64,000 nt of DNA from CAZPQK01 sp964588695 (GTDB lineage Bacteria; Krumholzibacteriota; Krumholzibacteriia; WVZY01; JAKEHA01). The stretch covers positions 1 through 64,000 of the forward strand of contig CAZPQK010000015.1 in the NCBI GenBank assembly GCA_964588695.1, given 5' to 3'. The notes under the pieces are model-generated. The model was not told the DNA's origin. It worked only from the letters and a program-made list of their open reading frames with translations, and did not search any database. Both the position numbers and the translations under genes were made by a program. Of this stretch, positions 9,201-15,420 are shown in pieces (the first letter of the stretch is position 1; each line of letters starts with the position of its first letter).

Positions 9201-10394
9201 ATGGCCCCGAAATGCCTCCCGTGGCCGCTTGGTTGTGGGGCTGCCTAGTCGCTTTTTCACGGCCTTGCAGAAAAGCAACAAGAACAATGGATTCTGGAAC
9301 TCTGGCCGGAGAAGCGGCACCTCGGGCAACGGCAGATCGTGCTCATCGAAGAAAGTCTTTACCGCTTCCCACTCGCGAAACCTGAACCCCGGATGACGTT
9401 CCGCAGTGAAAACACGACGCTGCCTGTTCGAGAGCACCTCATCTTCGAATCCGGCGCGTACTGAGATCACTAAGGCCACGTGCTTATATCTCGAGATCTT
9501 TTCTGTGATCTTAGCTAGATGGCGCTTCCACCGATGACTTCGCCGCGTTTCGTTCAATGCGTCAATCATAAGAACCGATCTGGATCCCGACGAGCGCCCT
9601 GCGCGATTCAGTCTATCGAGGAACTGATTCGCTGTGAGCGAAAGCCCGAGCTGACCAAGGATTTCCCTCCAAGGATCTGAAGTTCTCTGGAACGATTCGC
9701 CGAACACGAGCAAGGCTGGAGACGTTTGCGCAGGCTCTTCTAAGTCGGCTCGCATAACGTCGCATAGAAGGTGTGTCTTACCGATACCTGCCTCACCCTG
9801 CAGCAGTAAGAACGGCGAATTTGACAGCTTCGCGCTCACACTTCGGGCGTACGTGACGAAGAAACTCAGCTCGTCAATCGCACCTCGTGCATAGTGAAGT
9901 GAGGCGTTGAACTGGTCCGCTGCTGAACTACTCCATTTATCGCGACTGTCGTCCTTTCGTTCTAGAGACCAGATCCTTCTTTGTTCTCGATGGATACTAT
10001 AAACAAACCGCCAGGCGGACCTGCGGGCCGCTAATGCTAGTTTCTGGATCTCGGACCATTTTATGGGCGAAGCGCTGTATTCATGGATACGGTCTAGTTC
10101 CCGGCAGACGCGATGTACGCGCTTGATAAACGTGCTGTGGTTGTTGCTTATGCGCTTGTTGGGATACTCGGAGGGAAGAAAACGGACGGTGCGCTTGAGC
10201 TGGCCTTTTCTCTTGCGCACGCCGTGATAGAATCGCTCGGTTCTGCGAAGAGCATCAAGCACTTCGGCAATTGGGAGTTCAACGTTAAGTCTCGCAGTAT
10301 AACGTGGTCCCGCTTGTTCTTGCGCCGACTGGAAGTGCCTCGCCCGCCAGTCGTGGCTTGGAAAATCTCGGGCTCTATCTCGTTCTGGACTCAT
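6300..10394 (-). CDS. Large STAND/NACHT-like P-loop ATPase, possible defence protein
   Basis: The 1364-aa product has a Walker A GEAGIGKTH at 200-208, a Walker B VLMIDALNE at 274-282 and an LVISVRAGFEDEV strand near 308-320, the layout of STAND-type signalling ATPases. The N-terminal 190 residues open with AGPRYTARLNVELPI and contain basic helices, with no nuclease, TIR or SIR2 motif that I can see. The remaining about 1000 residues are helical in the middle and Trp/Pro-rich toward the end (IGEWPWAPSMSEYSSPW), and match no repeat I can name. Sampled lines of the gene are about 47-50% GC, lower than most of the window, and its codons are less GC-biased. It stands alone between ffh and rpe, which suggests acquisition. 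Large STAND ATPases of this size include the Avs anti-phage sensors; that role here is inference. It could also be an unrelated regulatory NTPase. Confidence 0.8.
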   Translation of the reverse strand: MSPERDRARDFPSHDWRARHFQSAQEQAGPRYTARLNVELPIAEVLDALRRTERFYHGVRKRKGQLKRTVRFLPSEYPNKRISNNHSTFIKRVHRVCRELDRIHEYSASPIKWSEIQKLALAARRSAWRFVYSIHREQRRIWSLERKDDSRDKWSSSAADQFNASLHYARGAIDELSFFVTYARSVSAKLSNSPFLLLQGEAGIGKTHLLCDVMRADLEEPAQTSPALLVFGESFQRTSDPWREILGQLGLSLTANQFLDRLNRAGRSSGSRSVLMIDALNETRRSHRWKRHLAKITEKISRYKHVALVISVRAGFEDEVLSNRQRRVFTAERHPGFRFREWEAVKTFFDEHDLPLPEVPLLRPEFQNPLFLLLFCKAVKKRLGSPTTKRPREAFRGHEGSTYIFESFIASASATVAKQFGIPHGSKASVWNRVIKPVASRMIDGATDRVSEADLKGVIESAYPTIDHSAFLTALDRNLLLVRIAVGQEKGSSPAIYYRFPFQRFSDHLVGRYIFKKYEAALGGDTKTLLNARRFFSRRTKIGKMLAQSWDSGLIEALSVQCPEHLKGVDFVEVAPYLRDTQVGLEAFISSLIWRKASAFTHDLKNTFAYINDVVLRYNDGFPMLMNSVLTVASVPDHPLNGDFLHHYLIKMKMPERDSHWSAFIHYEYGAKEAVDRIVTWAWSQHDKDHISDKPIRLLATVLCWFLTSSNRSLRDCSTKAVASLLAGRLSTALPLLRQFEDVDDPYVLERVYAAVFGACMLRQDDVANLTKIARYVYGRNFVRNKLPVHVLTRDYARGIVELALNNKAPVRVSMKRLSPPYSSKFPVRVPTLATLKRKYYPYEFFEGESEDRGLIDIWSSVMESDRQVADFSRQVLDTSVRHWTGIRLGQQWMPRIEAVKQFKEMLKPDELELCFAMNRTMHGLRFGPLIWPEQPVRGMSSLLGLFERALNARAARFFRKEIRPYVDEHGSVQDPLEDFDVSRAERWLFNRVVQLGWSAKLHGDFDFQVRRSSGHAEFVVSEPIGKKYQWIAFHELLARLADNFKFKTQSVGYKIVQYEGPWQVGARDIDPSMVLPSIPVTNQRRLPQFNAALSRMEYQDKGRIESNSDWLRDAKDLPPIENAILLHDESEGEWLSCGGGLNWEEKHAPEEERFSSLTRQVWFIVNCYFVRAKFIDEVFEWAQTQNFMGRWMPEPFQMRGVFIGEWPWAPSMSEYSSPWSSIENSRWRVMNGREEYLGISSDDASFDGTPHIQLPSHRLVRALGLKHPNADGQFCDGRGRPVAFDLRIEGGPKCVVVNRDRFEAFLKRNDLAPIWVVIGEKCLLGGVGQPLGWLEASGAFRIAADGELVGSMGTRFREPGVAP

Positions 10395-10466
10395 CTACAG
10401 CGCTTCACCAGTAGGTTTAAGTTTCAGCGAAGCGAGATCTATTTGCTTTGAGCAATTCTTGCGGCT

Positions 10467-11162
10467 CTAGCCGCGAATCGCCGCAACCGCCGCCGCGTAG
10501 TCTTCCTTGCCGAAAATCGCCGTGCCGGCGACAAGGATATCTACGCCCGCATTCACCGCAACCGGTGCCGTCTCCGGCTTGATCCCGCCGTCCACTTCGA
10601 TCGCGAAATCAAGTCCGCGTTGTTCACGCACATTCGCTGCGGCTTCAACGCGCGACATCACATCGGCGATAAACGACTGTCCCCCGAAACCCGGAAACAC
10701 CGTCATGGCGAGCAGCAGATCGAGCTGGTCCAGGTAGGGTTCGACACGTTCGAAGTCGCAGTCGGGATTAAACGCAAGGCCCGCCTTCGCGCCGCGATCG
10801 CGGATCTCTTTTAGGTCGCGCGAGACATCGTGGCTGGCTTCGACATGAATGGTCACGATGTCGGAACCGGCGTCGATGAACTGCGGGATGTACTTGTCGG
10901 GGGTTTCGATCATCAGGTGCGTGTCCAGCGCCACCTTGGAGCAACGCCGAATCGCGTCGACAATGAACGGGCCGAACGTGATGTTGGGCACGAAGTGTCC
11001 GTCCATCACATCCAGGTGCAAAAACTCAACGCCGCAGTCTTCGACCGCGGCGACTTCGTCGGCAAGTTTGGAAAAGTCTGCGGCCAGCAGGCTGGGCGCC
11101 ACCGCCACGGGATGCGCCGTCGCGACGGCTTTGCTACTGGGAATTAGCTGCGACCAACTCAA
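10467..11162 (-). CDS. rpe: Ribulose-phosphate 3-epimerase
   Basis: Rpe interconverts ribulose-5-phosphate and xylulose-5-phosphate in the pentose phosphate pathway. The 231-aa TIM barrel shows APSLLAADF, HLDVMDGHFVPNITFGP, DTHLMIETP, MTVFPGFGGQSF, EVDGGIKPET and LVAGTAIFG, which carry the metal-binding and phosphate-binding residues. The start is TTG at 11162, supported by AAGGAG six bases upstream; it adds about 20 residues before the usual family start. That start lies inside a relic of the neighbouring PASTA gene's 3' end, see 11134-11187. Confidence 0.96.
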   Translation of the reverse strand: MSWSQLIPSSKAVATAHPVAVAPSLLAADFSKLADEVAAVEDCGVEFLHLDVMDGHFVPNITFGPFIVDAIRRCSKVALDTHLMIETPDKYIPQFIDAGSDIVTIHVEASHDVSRDLKEIRDRGAKAGLAFNPDCDFERVEPYLDQLDLLLAMTVFPGFGGQSFIADVMSRVEAAANVREQRGLDFAIEVDGGIKPETAPVAVNAGVDILVAGTAIFGKEDYAAAVAAIRG

Positions 11163-11187
11163 TCGTGTCTCCTTGCTGGATGAGCCG
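11134..11187 (-). pseudogene. Relic copy of the PASTA gene 3' end overlapping the rpe start
   Basis: On the minus strand this 54-bp stretch reads RLIQQGDTIELVAANSQ-stop, in a frame different from rpe. The intact PASTA protein at 12813-13538 ends SLIRQGDSIELVAASTE-stop. Eleven of 17 residues are identical and the rest are mostly conservative. Upstream of 11187 the similarity ends abruptly at a hairpin. The stretch looks like the original or alternative 3' end of the PASTA gene, separated from its body by the 1.6-kb accessory insert. The nucleotide sequences have diverged, so it is not a recent duplication. Confidence 0.7.
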
Positions 11188-11204
11188 CCGGGCAGTCACC
11201 CGGC
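11187..11204. repeat. Perfect hairpin at the insert boundary
   Basis: GCCGGG and CCCGGC flank the loop CAGTCA. The core GGGCAGTCACCCG resembles the centre of the nearby 58-bp repeat (GGGCAAGTCACCCG), so it may be a degenerate relative. It starts exactly where the PASTA relic ends. Confidence 0.55.
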
Positions 11205-11277
11205 TATCTGAATCTACCCAACAAGGGTCGGATGTCGCAATTGTGGATTTTCGCGTCTGGCCAAAGGTTGCCGGCCG

Positions 11278-11335
11278 TCTGCACTTTCACAGTGAAAGTG
11301 ATTGGGGCAAGTCACCCGATCACCTTCACATGAAG
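11278..11335. repeat. 58-bp doubly palindromic repeat, copy R1
   Basis: This copy matches 11902-11960 over its full length with one substitution and one single-base indel, in direct orientation. Its two arms are themselves palindromic (ACTTTCACAGTGAAAGT on the left, CTTCACATGAAG on the right), and the arms pair with each other around the spacer near GCAAGTCA. It lies 5 bp beyond the stop codon of the gene at 11340-11852. The centre-to-centre distance to the second copy is 624 bp. Confidence 0.9.
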
Positions 11336-11339
11336 GTGT

Positions 11340-11852
11340 TCATTTGAGCGATTCGGGTAGGTTGAGCGCCTTAATCTTTCCCCATGAAAATACTTTGACG
11401 GGCACCGACGAATCGAGGTCGCGGGAACCGTTCGTCTGATACGCGTACAGAAGGTCGCGATCCCGCGCGAGGAACTTTACGTAGTGCCCTTCCGCGGTGC
11501 GCAAAACGTAGACGCCGCCAAGCTCGGCACACACGTCTATTTCGTAGTCGTCTTCGTTCGGAGAGGCCTCGACGACATCTTCAAGCGTCGTGGCACCAAT
11601 AACCCTGTAGATGCCGCCTCCAAGATGCTGCATTCCTCTGGTCCTGGCCGCGAACCACACTAAACACCCTTCAGCGGGCGCTCGAATAACCCACATGATG
11701 ATATCCAAGCTGTCGCCCGCAGCCGTAGCGTTGCTGAAATCCCAAGCGGAATCGCCCGCTTCTCCGATCAATAACTCGGCACCAGATGGTGGGATGAACG
11801 CCAGCAGCAGAACACTCATTAGGACAGCCGTATAAACGGTGACGGTGCGCAT
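11340..11852 (-). CDS. Secreted protein of unknown function with WGKIKAL C-terminal tail
   Basis: The 170-aa product has a signal peptide ending near GAE (about residue 25), followed by a mostly beta-strand domain with two cysteines (EGCLVWF and EIDVCAEL). It ends VFSWGKIKALNLPESLK. The WGKIKA motif recurs at the C-terminus of the otherwise unrelated protein at 61401-62060. I do not recognise the domain. The gene lies exactly between two direct copies of a 58-bp palindromic repeat, 5 bp on one side and 50 bp on the other, and within an accessory insert between PASTA and rpe. It looks like a cassette: one gene with repeats at each end. Function is unknown. Confidence 0.75.
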   Translation of the reverse strand: MRTVTVYTAVLMSVLLLAFIPPSGAELLIGEAGDSAWDFSNATAAGDSLDIIMWVIRAPAEGCLVWFAARTRGMQHLGGGIYRVIGATTLEDVVEASPNEDDYEIDVCAELGGVYVLRTAEGHYVKFLARDRDLLYAYQTNGSRDLDSSVPVKVFSWGKIKALNLPESLK

Positions 11853-11901
11853 ACAACTAGTTTACCACGTCTTGGAAGAGCCGAGAGCAGAGAAGCGCAC
11901 A

Positions 11902-11960
11902 TCTGCACTTTCACTGTGAAAGTGATTGGGGCAAGTCACCCGATCACCTTCACAATGAAG
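11902..11960. repeat. 58-bp doubly palindromic repeat, copy R2
   Basis: This second copy is in direct orientation to R1 and is 59 bp because of one extra A. It lies 50 bp upstream of the secreted-protein gene and abuts the point where an isochorismatase-family coding frame breaks off. On the minus strand the arms read CTTCATTGTGAAG and CTTTCACAGTGAAAG. Confidence 0.9.
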
Positions 11961-12134
11961 ACGGGCGAGGTCGGCTTTAAACTCCTGGCGCACCCATATC
12001 ACGGGAACGTTACGATCGCGGCACGGGTCGGCGAGTTCGTTGGTCGCGGCGACCAGTCGCGCGCGGTGCTCGGCTAGGCGTCCTCCGCGGAAGAAGTCCT
12101 GGAGCACATCGATGATCAGAAGCGCGGGTTTCAT
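11961..12134 (-). pseudogene. Truncated isochorismatase-family hydrolase (5' fragment)
   Basis: From the ATG at 12134 the frame reads MKPALLIIDVLQDFF, then GRLAEHRARLV and VPVIWVRQEFKADLAR. That is the first about 55 residues of a cysteine-hydrolase (isochorismatase) protein, including the first catalytic Asp of the D-x-Q-x-D/N-F type region. At 11960 the frame runs into the R2 repeat, and what follows (to 11862) has no family resemblance. The catalytic Lys and Cys portions are absent, and no remainder was found near R1. It begins 14 bp after the higA stop, so it is probably co-transcribed but non-functional. Confidence 0.8.
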
Positions 12135-12148
12135 CGAATAGTTTCCAG

Positions 12149-12454
12149 CTACTTTACTACAACTTGACGAATCCGTTTGAGTTCGGCTGACTCTTCGCGT
12201 TGAGCGAAGTAAAGGTCCCACCGCTGTTGCAGGTTCATCCAAAACTCGGGCGTGTTGCCAAAATATTTGGCTAGGCGCAGCGCCGTTCCGGGCGTCACGC
12301 CACGGCGGCCATTGACGAGTTCGTTCACGCGCTGATACGGAACATGGATTCCGTCAGCAAGATCTCGTTGCGATAGCCCCATTGGCGTGAGGAACTCCGC
12401 AAGCAACATCTCCCCGGGGTGGGTTGGCGCGCGATGCGTAGGAATTCGAATCAT
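12149..12454 (-). CDS. higA: HigA-type antitoxin (XRE family)
   Basis: The 101-aa product begins MIRIPTHRAPTHPGEMLLAEFL and carries an XRE helix-turn-helix (GLSQRDLADGIHVPYQRVNELVNGRRG), followed by the HigA-typical TPEFWMNLQQRWDLYFA. HigA neutralises HigB and represses the operon. The ATG at 12454 is chosen because the family begins with this HPGE segment and because it lies 2 bp after the higB stop. The pair lies in the accessory insert next to the PASTA gene. Confidence 0.93.
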   Translation of the reverse strand: MIRIPTHRAPTHPGEMLLAEFLTPMGLSQRDLADGIHVPYQRVNELVNGRRGVTPGTALRLAKYFGNTPEFWMNLQQRWDLYFAQREESAELKRIRQVVVK

Positions 12455-12456
12455 TT

Positions 12457-12756
12457 TCACCCTTTGTGATAGTCCACCACCTGGACATGTTCTGGTCCAA
12501 GGTCCGTCCATAAAAAGCAAACGCGATACTGCTCATTAATTCTGATTGAGAATTCTCCCCGCCGATCGCCTCGAAGTGCTTCTAATCGGTTTCCTGGTGG
12601 GATTCTTAGCTCTTCGAGCCGCACGACCGAGTCTAGTTGGTCCAGCTTTCGCGTTGCTACCGCCCAGAGTGCCTGCGGGCACGACTTCCGGGCCAGTTTG
12701 GTGTCTCGACCGTTAAAGATGTCCTCGGAGGCGATGTCTTTGAACGACCGGATCAT
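12457..12756 (-). CDS. higB: HigB-type toxin (RelE/ParE-fold mRNA interferase)
   Basis: The 99-aa product has the RelE-fold layout of HigB toxins: MIRSFKD, a helix with KSCPQALWAVATRKLDQL, then PPGNRLEALRGDRRGEFSIRINEQYRVCF, with W and a final VVDYHKG. HigB cleaves mRNA at the ribosome. As in most hig loci, the toxin gene precedes the antitoxin. Every expected segment is present, so the toxin is probably intact. The palindrome at 12765-12787 just upstream is the likely HigA operator. Confidence 0.93.
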   Translation of the reverse strand: MIRSFKDIASEDIFNGRDTKLARKSCPQALWAVATRKLDQLDSVVRLEELRIPPGNRLEALRGDRRGEFSIRINEQYRVCFLWTDLGPEHVQVVDYHKG

Positions 12757-12764
12757 AGCAACAT

Positions 12765-12787
12765 GATAGCACGGCTACCATGCTATC
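12765..12787. promoter_or_regulatory. Inverted repeat upstream of higBA, probable autoregulatory operator
   Basis: GATAGCA (12765-12771) and TGCTATC (12781-12787) form a 7-bp inverted repeat with a 9-bp spacer, 9 bp before the higB start. A further ATAGCA half-site lies at 12755-12760. HigA-type repressors bind such palindromes; assignment here rests on position. Confidence 0.55.
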
Positions 12788-12812
12788 GCAAGTGTTTTGA
12801 AAAAATGACCAA

Positions 12813-13538
12813 CTATTCGGTACTCGCTGCCACCAGTTCGATGGAATCGCCCTGGCGAATCAGGCTCCCAGGCAGAGGGACCTGGCCGATGATCGTGTTG
12901 GGGAACACGTCTTCGCGCGGCTCGTAGCGAACCGCACTAACGCGGAAGCCCATCGCGCGCAGCTTCTCGCGGATAAAAAGTAGGTCCTGCCCGTCGAGGT
13001 TGGGCATCACGTAGTGGGCCTTCTCGCCGGCAACCGCCACCACCACATCAACCGCTTCGCCTTCAAACAGCGAATCGCCCATCGTTGGTGAACTCGCGAT
13101 GACGCGTTCGCGCCCATCGTCTACCAGCACCTTCGACGACCGGCCCATCTTTAGCGCAACTCGCTCGAGCGCCGCGCGCGCCTGGCGCATCGACATACCC
13201 GCAAGGTCGGGCACTTCGACTTTGCGCGTCCCCAAACTCACCACCACTTCCACCGTCCGACCGGAACGCACGGAGTCATTGGGACGCAACGATTGGCGAA
13301 TGATTTTTCCGGCGTCGGCGTCGGGATGAAACCGACGATGCACGACACTCATCTCCAGACCGATACGGTCGAGTTCTTTGCTGGCTTCGTCTTCCATCAT
13401 CGTGGTCACGTCGGGCACGATCACCGTGTTCCGGTTGTGCACAAACATGGGCATGATGATGAAGTTAAACAGCGCAAAGCCGACCACAAAGATGAGGCCG
13501 GCAGACACGAGGTTTATGGCAAACGATCGTAGCGTCAC
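12813..13538 (-). CDS. PASTA-domain membrane protein
   Basis: The 241-aa product has a short cytoplasmic N-terminus, one membrane segment (about residues 10-32, LVSAGLIFVVGFALFNFI) and three PASTA repeats, seen as VIVPDVTTM, KVEVPDLAGMS and HYVMPNLDGQD starts with closing V-x-SG/EG/QG-x-V/I turns. There is no kinase domain, so it is not PknB itself. PASTA repeats bind muropeptides or guide division proteins. The start is GTG at 13538 with AAGGA upstream; fmt lies 11 bp before. In related genomes a PASTA gene often precedes rpe. Here the pair is separated by the accessory insert, and a diverged copy of this gene's last codons lies at rpe. Confidence 0.88.
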   Translation of the reverse strand: MTLRSFAINLVSAGLIFVVGFALFNFIIMPMFVHNRNTVIVPDVTTMMEDEASKELDRIGLEMSVVHRRFHPDADAGKIIRQSLRPNDSVRSGRTVEVVVSLGTRKVEVPDLAGMSMRQARAALERVALKMGRSSKVLVDDGRERVIASSPTMGDSLFEGEAVDVVVAVAGEKAHYVMPNLDGQDLLFIREKLRAMGFRVSAVRYEPREDVFPNTIIGQVPLPGSLIRQGDSIELVAASTE

Positions 13539-13549
13539 GTTACGTATCC

Positions 13550-14515
13550 TTACTCGCCGTCGGGCCGCGGGCGAAACCGATCACCCACGTTAACCTGCGC
13601 GCCGCGCGCAAACGCCTGCGCGTCCATCGCACCCTTGCCTTCGGGTTTTACCCGCAGCACTTCCATCGTCCCTTCCCCACACTGAACCAAGAACGGATCA
13701 AGCGACAGAATGGTTCCGACACGCTCGCCATCGACATTACCGTGCGCACGCGGCACGGCGTCAAGAACGATCACGCGGCGGCCGCCAAAGAACGTGTAGG
13801 CGCTGGGCCACGGCGACATCGCCCGAATCCGCAGGTCCACGTCGCGCGCGGAATGGCTCCAGCGTATACGTCCGTGGGTCTTGCGGATTTTCTTGGTGTG
13901 GGGCGCGTCGGTGGGTGGTTGTACGCGCGGGGTAATCGACCCGTCAAACAATCCGTCCAACGTTTTCACCAGCAGAGGGCCGCCATCTTCGGCCAGGCGT
14001 GCGGTAAGCGTACCCGCGGTGTCGCTATTCGAAATCTCGATCTCGCTTTGCAGCAACATGTCGCCGGTGTCGATGCCTTCGTCGATTCGCATCGTGGTGT
14101 TGCCGGTCATCGCATCGCCGGCAAGGATCGCCGCCTGCACCGGCGAGGTACCGCGATACTTGGGCAGGCGCGAGGCGTGCACGTTGACACAACCAAGACG
14201 CGGGCCTTCCAACAAGTCGGTCTGCAAGATCATCCCGAACGCCACCACCACCACAACGTCGGGCTTTAGCGCCAACACCTCGGATGCAACTTCGTCGTAG
14301 TTATCGCGCGTCATCACCCGCGTGGGAATGTCCAGGTCGATCGCGCGCTGCCGCACCGGCGTGGGCGACACTTTGCGCCCGCGCCCCTTGCCGCGGTCGG
14401 GCTGCGACACCACCAGCAGCGGACGATAGCGTTTGGACGCGACCAACGCATCCAAACACGGCACCGCAAAGTCGGGGCTTCCCATGTACACAATTCTGTG
14501 GGTGGGATTCGTCAA
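13550..14515 (-). CDS. fmt: Methionyl-tRNA formyltransferase
   Basis: Fmt formylates initiator Met-tRNA with 10-formyl-THF. The 321-aa product shows MGSPDFAVP, SQPDRGKGRG, VVVVAFGMIL, the catalytic NVHASRLPKYRGTSP (Asn and His) and EGIDTGDML (Asp), followed by the C-terminal OB-like domain. Length is typical. It lies 12 bp after def, the usual def-fmt pair. No rsmB follows it, although one often does. Confidence 0.97.
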   Translation of the reverse strand: MTNPTHRIVYMGSPDFAVPCLDALVASKRYRPLLVVSQPDRGKGRGRKVSPTPVRQRAIDLDIPTRVMTRDNYDEVASEVLALKPDVVVVVAFGMILQTDLLEGPRLGCVNVHASRLPKYRGTSPVQAAILAGDAMTGNTTMRIDEGIDTGDMLLQSEIEISNSDTAGTLTARLAEDGGPLLVKTLDGLFDGSITPRVQPPTDAPHTKKIRKTHGRIRWSHSARDVDLRIRAMSPWPSAYTFFGGRRVIVLDAVPRAHGNVDGERVGTILSLDPFLVQCGEGTMEVLRVKPEGKGAMDAQAFARGAQVNVGDRFRPRPDGE

Positions 14516-14527
14516 GTTGGCGTGGGC

Positions 14528-15049
14528 TTAAGCGTTGTTAAGCTGCGAGATCTCGCGAAGCTTACCCTTGATGAGGCTCTTGCGTGCAATCGAAAAGTAA
14601 TCAATAAAGAGCCGACCGTCGAGATGGTCGATTTCGTGCTGCAACACCCGCGCGTACATGCCGGTCGCTTCAATCTCGTGGGTCTCTCCGCTGGTGTCCT
14701 GATAACGCACGCGGATCGTCTCCGGCCGCTGCACGTCGCCCAACAGTCCGGGAATGCTCAGGCACCCCTCCTCTAACACCCAGGTGTCCTTGGAGCGCTC
14801 CAGAATCTCGGGGTTGACCAACACCAGCGGTTCGGCACCGGTGTCCTCTTGATCCTGCATCTGCACGGCCACGCACACGCGCATGGATACGCCCACCTGC
14901 GGCGCGGCCAGGCCAATGCCGTTGGCTTCGTACATCTTACTGATCATCGCCTCGCCGAACGCCTTAAGCTCGTCATCGAACACCTCGACGCGCTGCGTTC
15001 GCTGACGCAACACCGGGTGCCCGTAGTAATGCAGCTTCAGGTCCATCAA
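14528..15049 (-). CDS. def: Peptide deformylase
   Basis: This Fe/Zn enzyme removes the N-formyl group from new proteins. All three motifs are visible in the 173-aa product: GIGLAAPQVG, EEGCLSIPG (metal Cys) and QHEIDHLDG (two metal His and the catalytic Glu). It lies between yajC and fmt. Confidence 0.97.
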   Translation of the reverse strand: MMDLKLHYYGHPVLRQRTQRVEVFDDELKAFGEAMISKMYEANGIGLAAPQVGVSMRVCVAVQMQDQEDTGAEPLVLVNPEILERSKDTWVLEEGCLSIPGLLGDVQRPETIRVRYQDTSGETHEIEATGMYARVLQHEIDHLDGRLFIDYFSIARKSLIKGKLREISQLNNA

Positions 15050-15052
15050 GCG

Positions 15053-15418
15053 TTACTTCTTGCCTTTGCCATTCTTGTCGTTTTTGTCGTCGGCCTTGCC
15101 GCCGCCACCGGCGCCAGGCACACCGGCGACCGCGCTCTTAGCAAACTCCATTTTGACATTCTCGGCGACGGTCAGCACGATCACGTCGTCTTTGATTCCA
15201 GCGACGGTTCCGTAAATGCCAGCGTTGGTGAGCACACGGTCGCCCTTTTTGAGCGCATCCAGCATCTTAGCCGTTTCTTTGGCGCGCTTTTGCTGCGGAC
15301 GAATCAACAACAGATAAAAGATCGCCAGCATCCCGATAAACGGAAACAGCAACGACAACGGGTTGGCAGCTTCGCCACCTTGCGGCTGCGCCATGGCAAA
15401 TAAAACAAACTCAGTCAC
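15053..15418 (-). CDS. yajC: Preprotein translocase subunit YajC
   Basis: YajC associates with SecDF-YidC. The 121-aa product has one N-terminal membrane segment (LLFPFIGMLAIFYLLLIRP), the PQQKRAKE motif and the KKGDRVLTNAGIYGTVAGI-D-D strand pair of the family, then a Gly/Lys-rich tail. It follows tgt by 2 bp, the well-known tgt-yajC arrangement. No secD/secF follows. Confidence 0.95.
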   Translation of the reverse strand: MTEFVLFAMAQPQGGEAANPLSLLFPFIGMLAIFYLLLIRPQQKRAKETAKMLDALKKGDRVLTNAGIYGTVAGIKDDVIVLTVAENVKMEFAKSAVAGVPGAGGGGKADDKNDKNGKGKK

Positions 15419-15420
15419 GG

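Noticed and set aside
11278..11960. Integron cassette with attC sites
   Set aside because: The repeats lack the GTTRRRY and RYYYAAC core boxes of attC, and there is no integrase nearby. A cassette-like layout remains.
11862..12242. A complete 126-aa isochorismatase-like protein
   Set aside because: Only the first about 55 residues after the ATG at 12134 resemble the family. The rest of the frame reads through the R2 repeat, and the catalytic Lys and Cys portions are absent.
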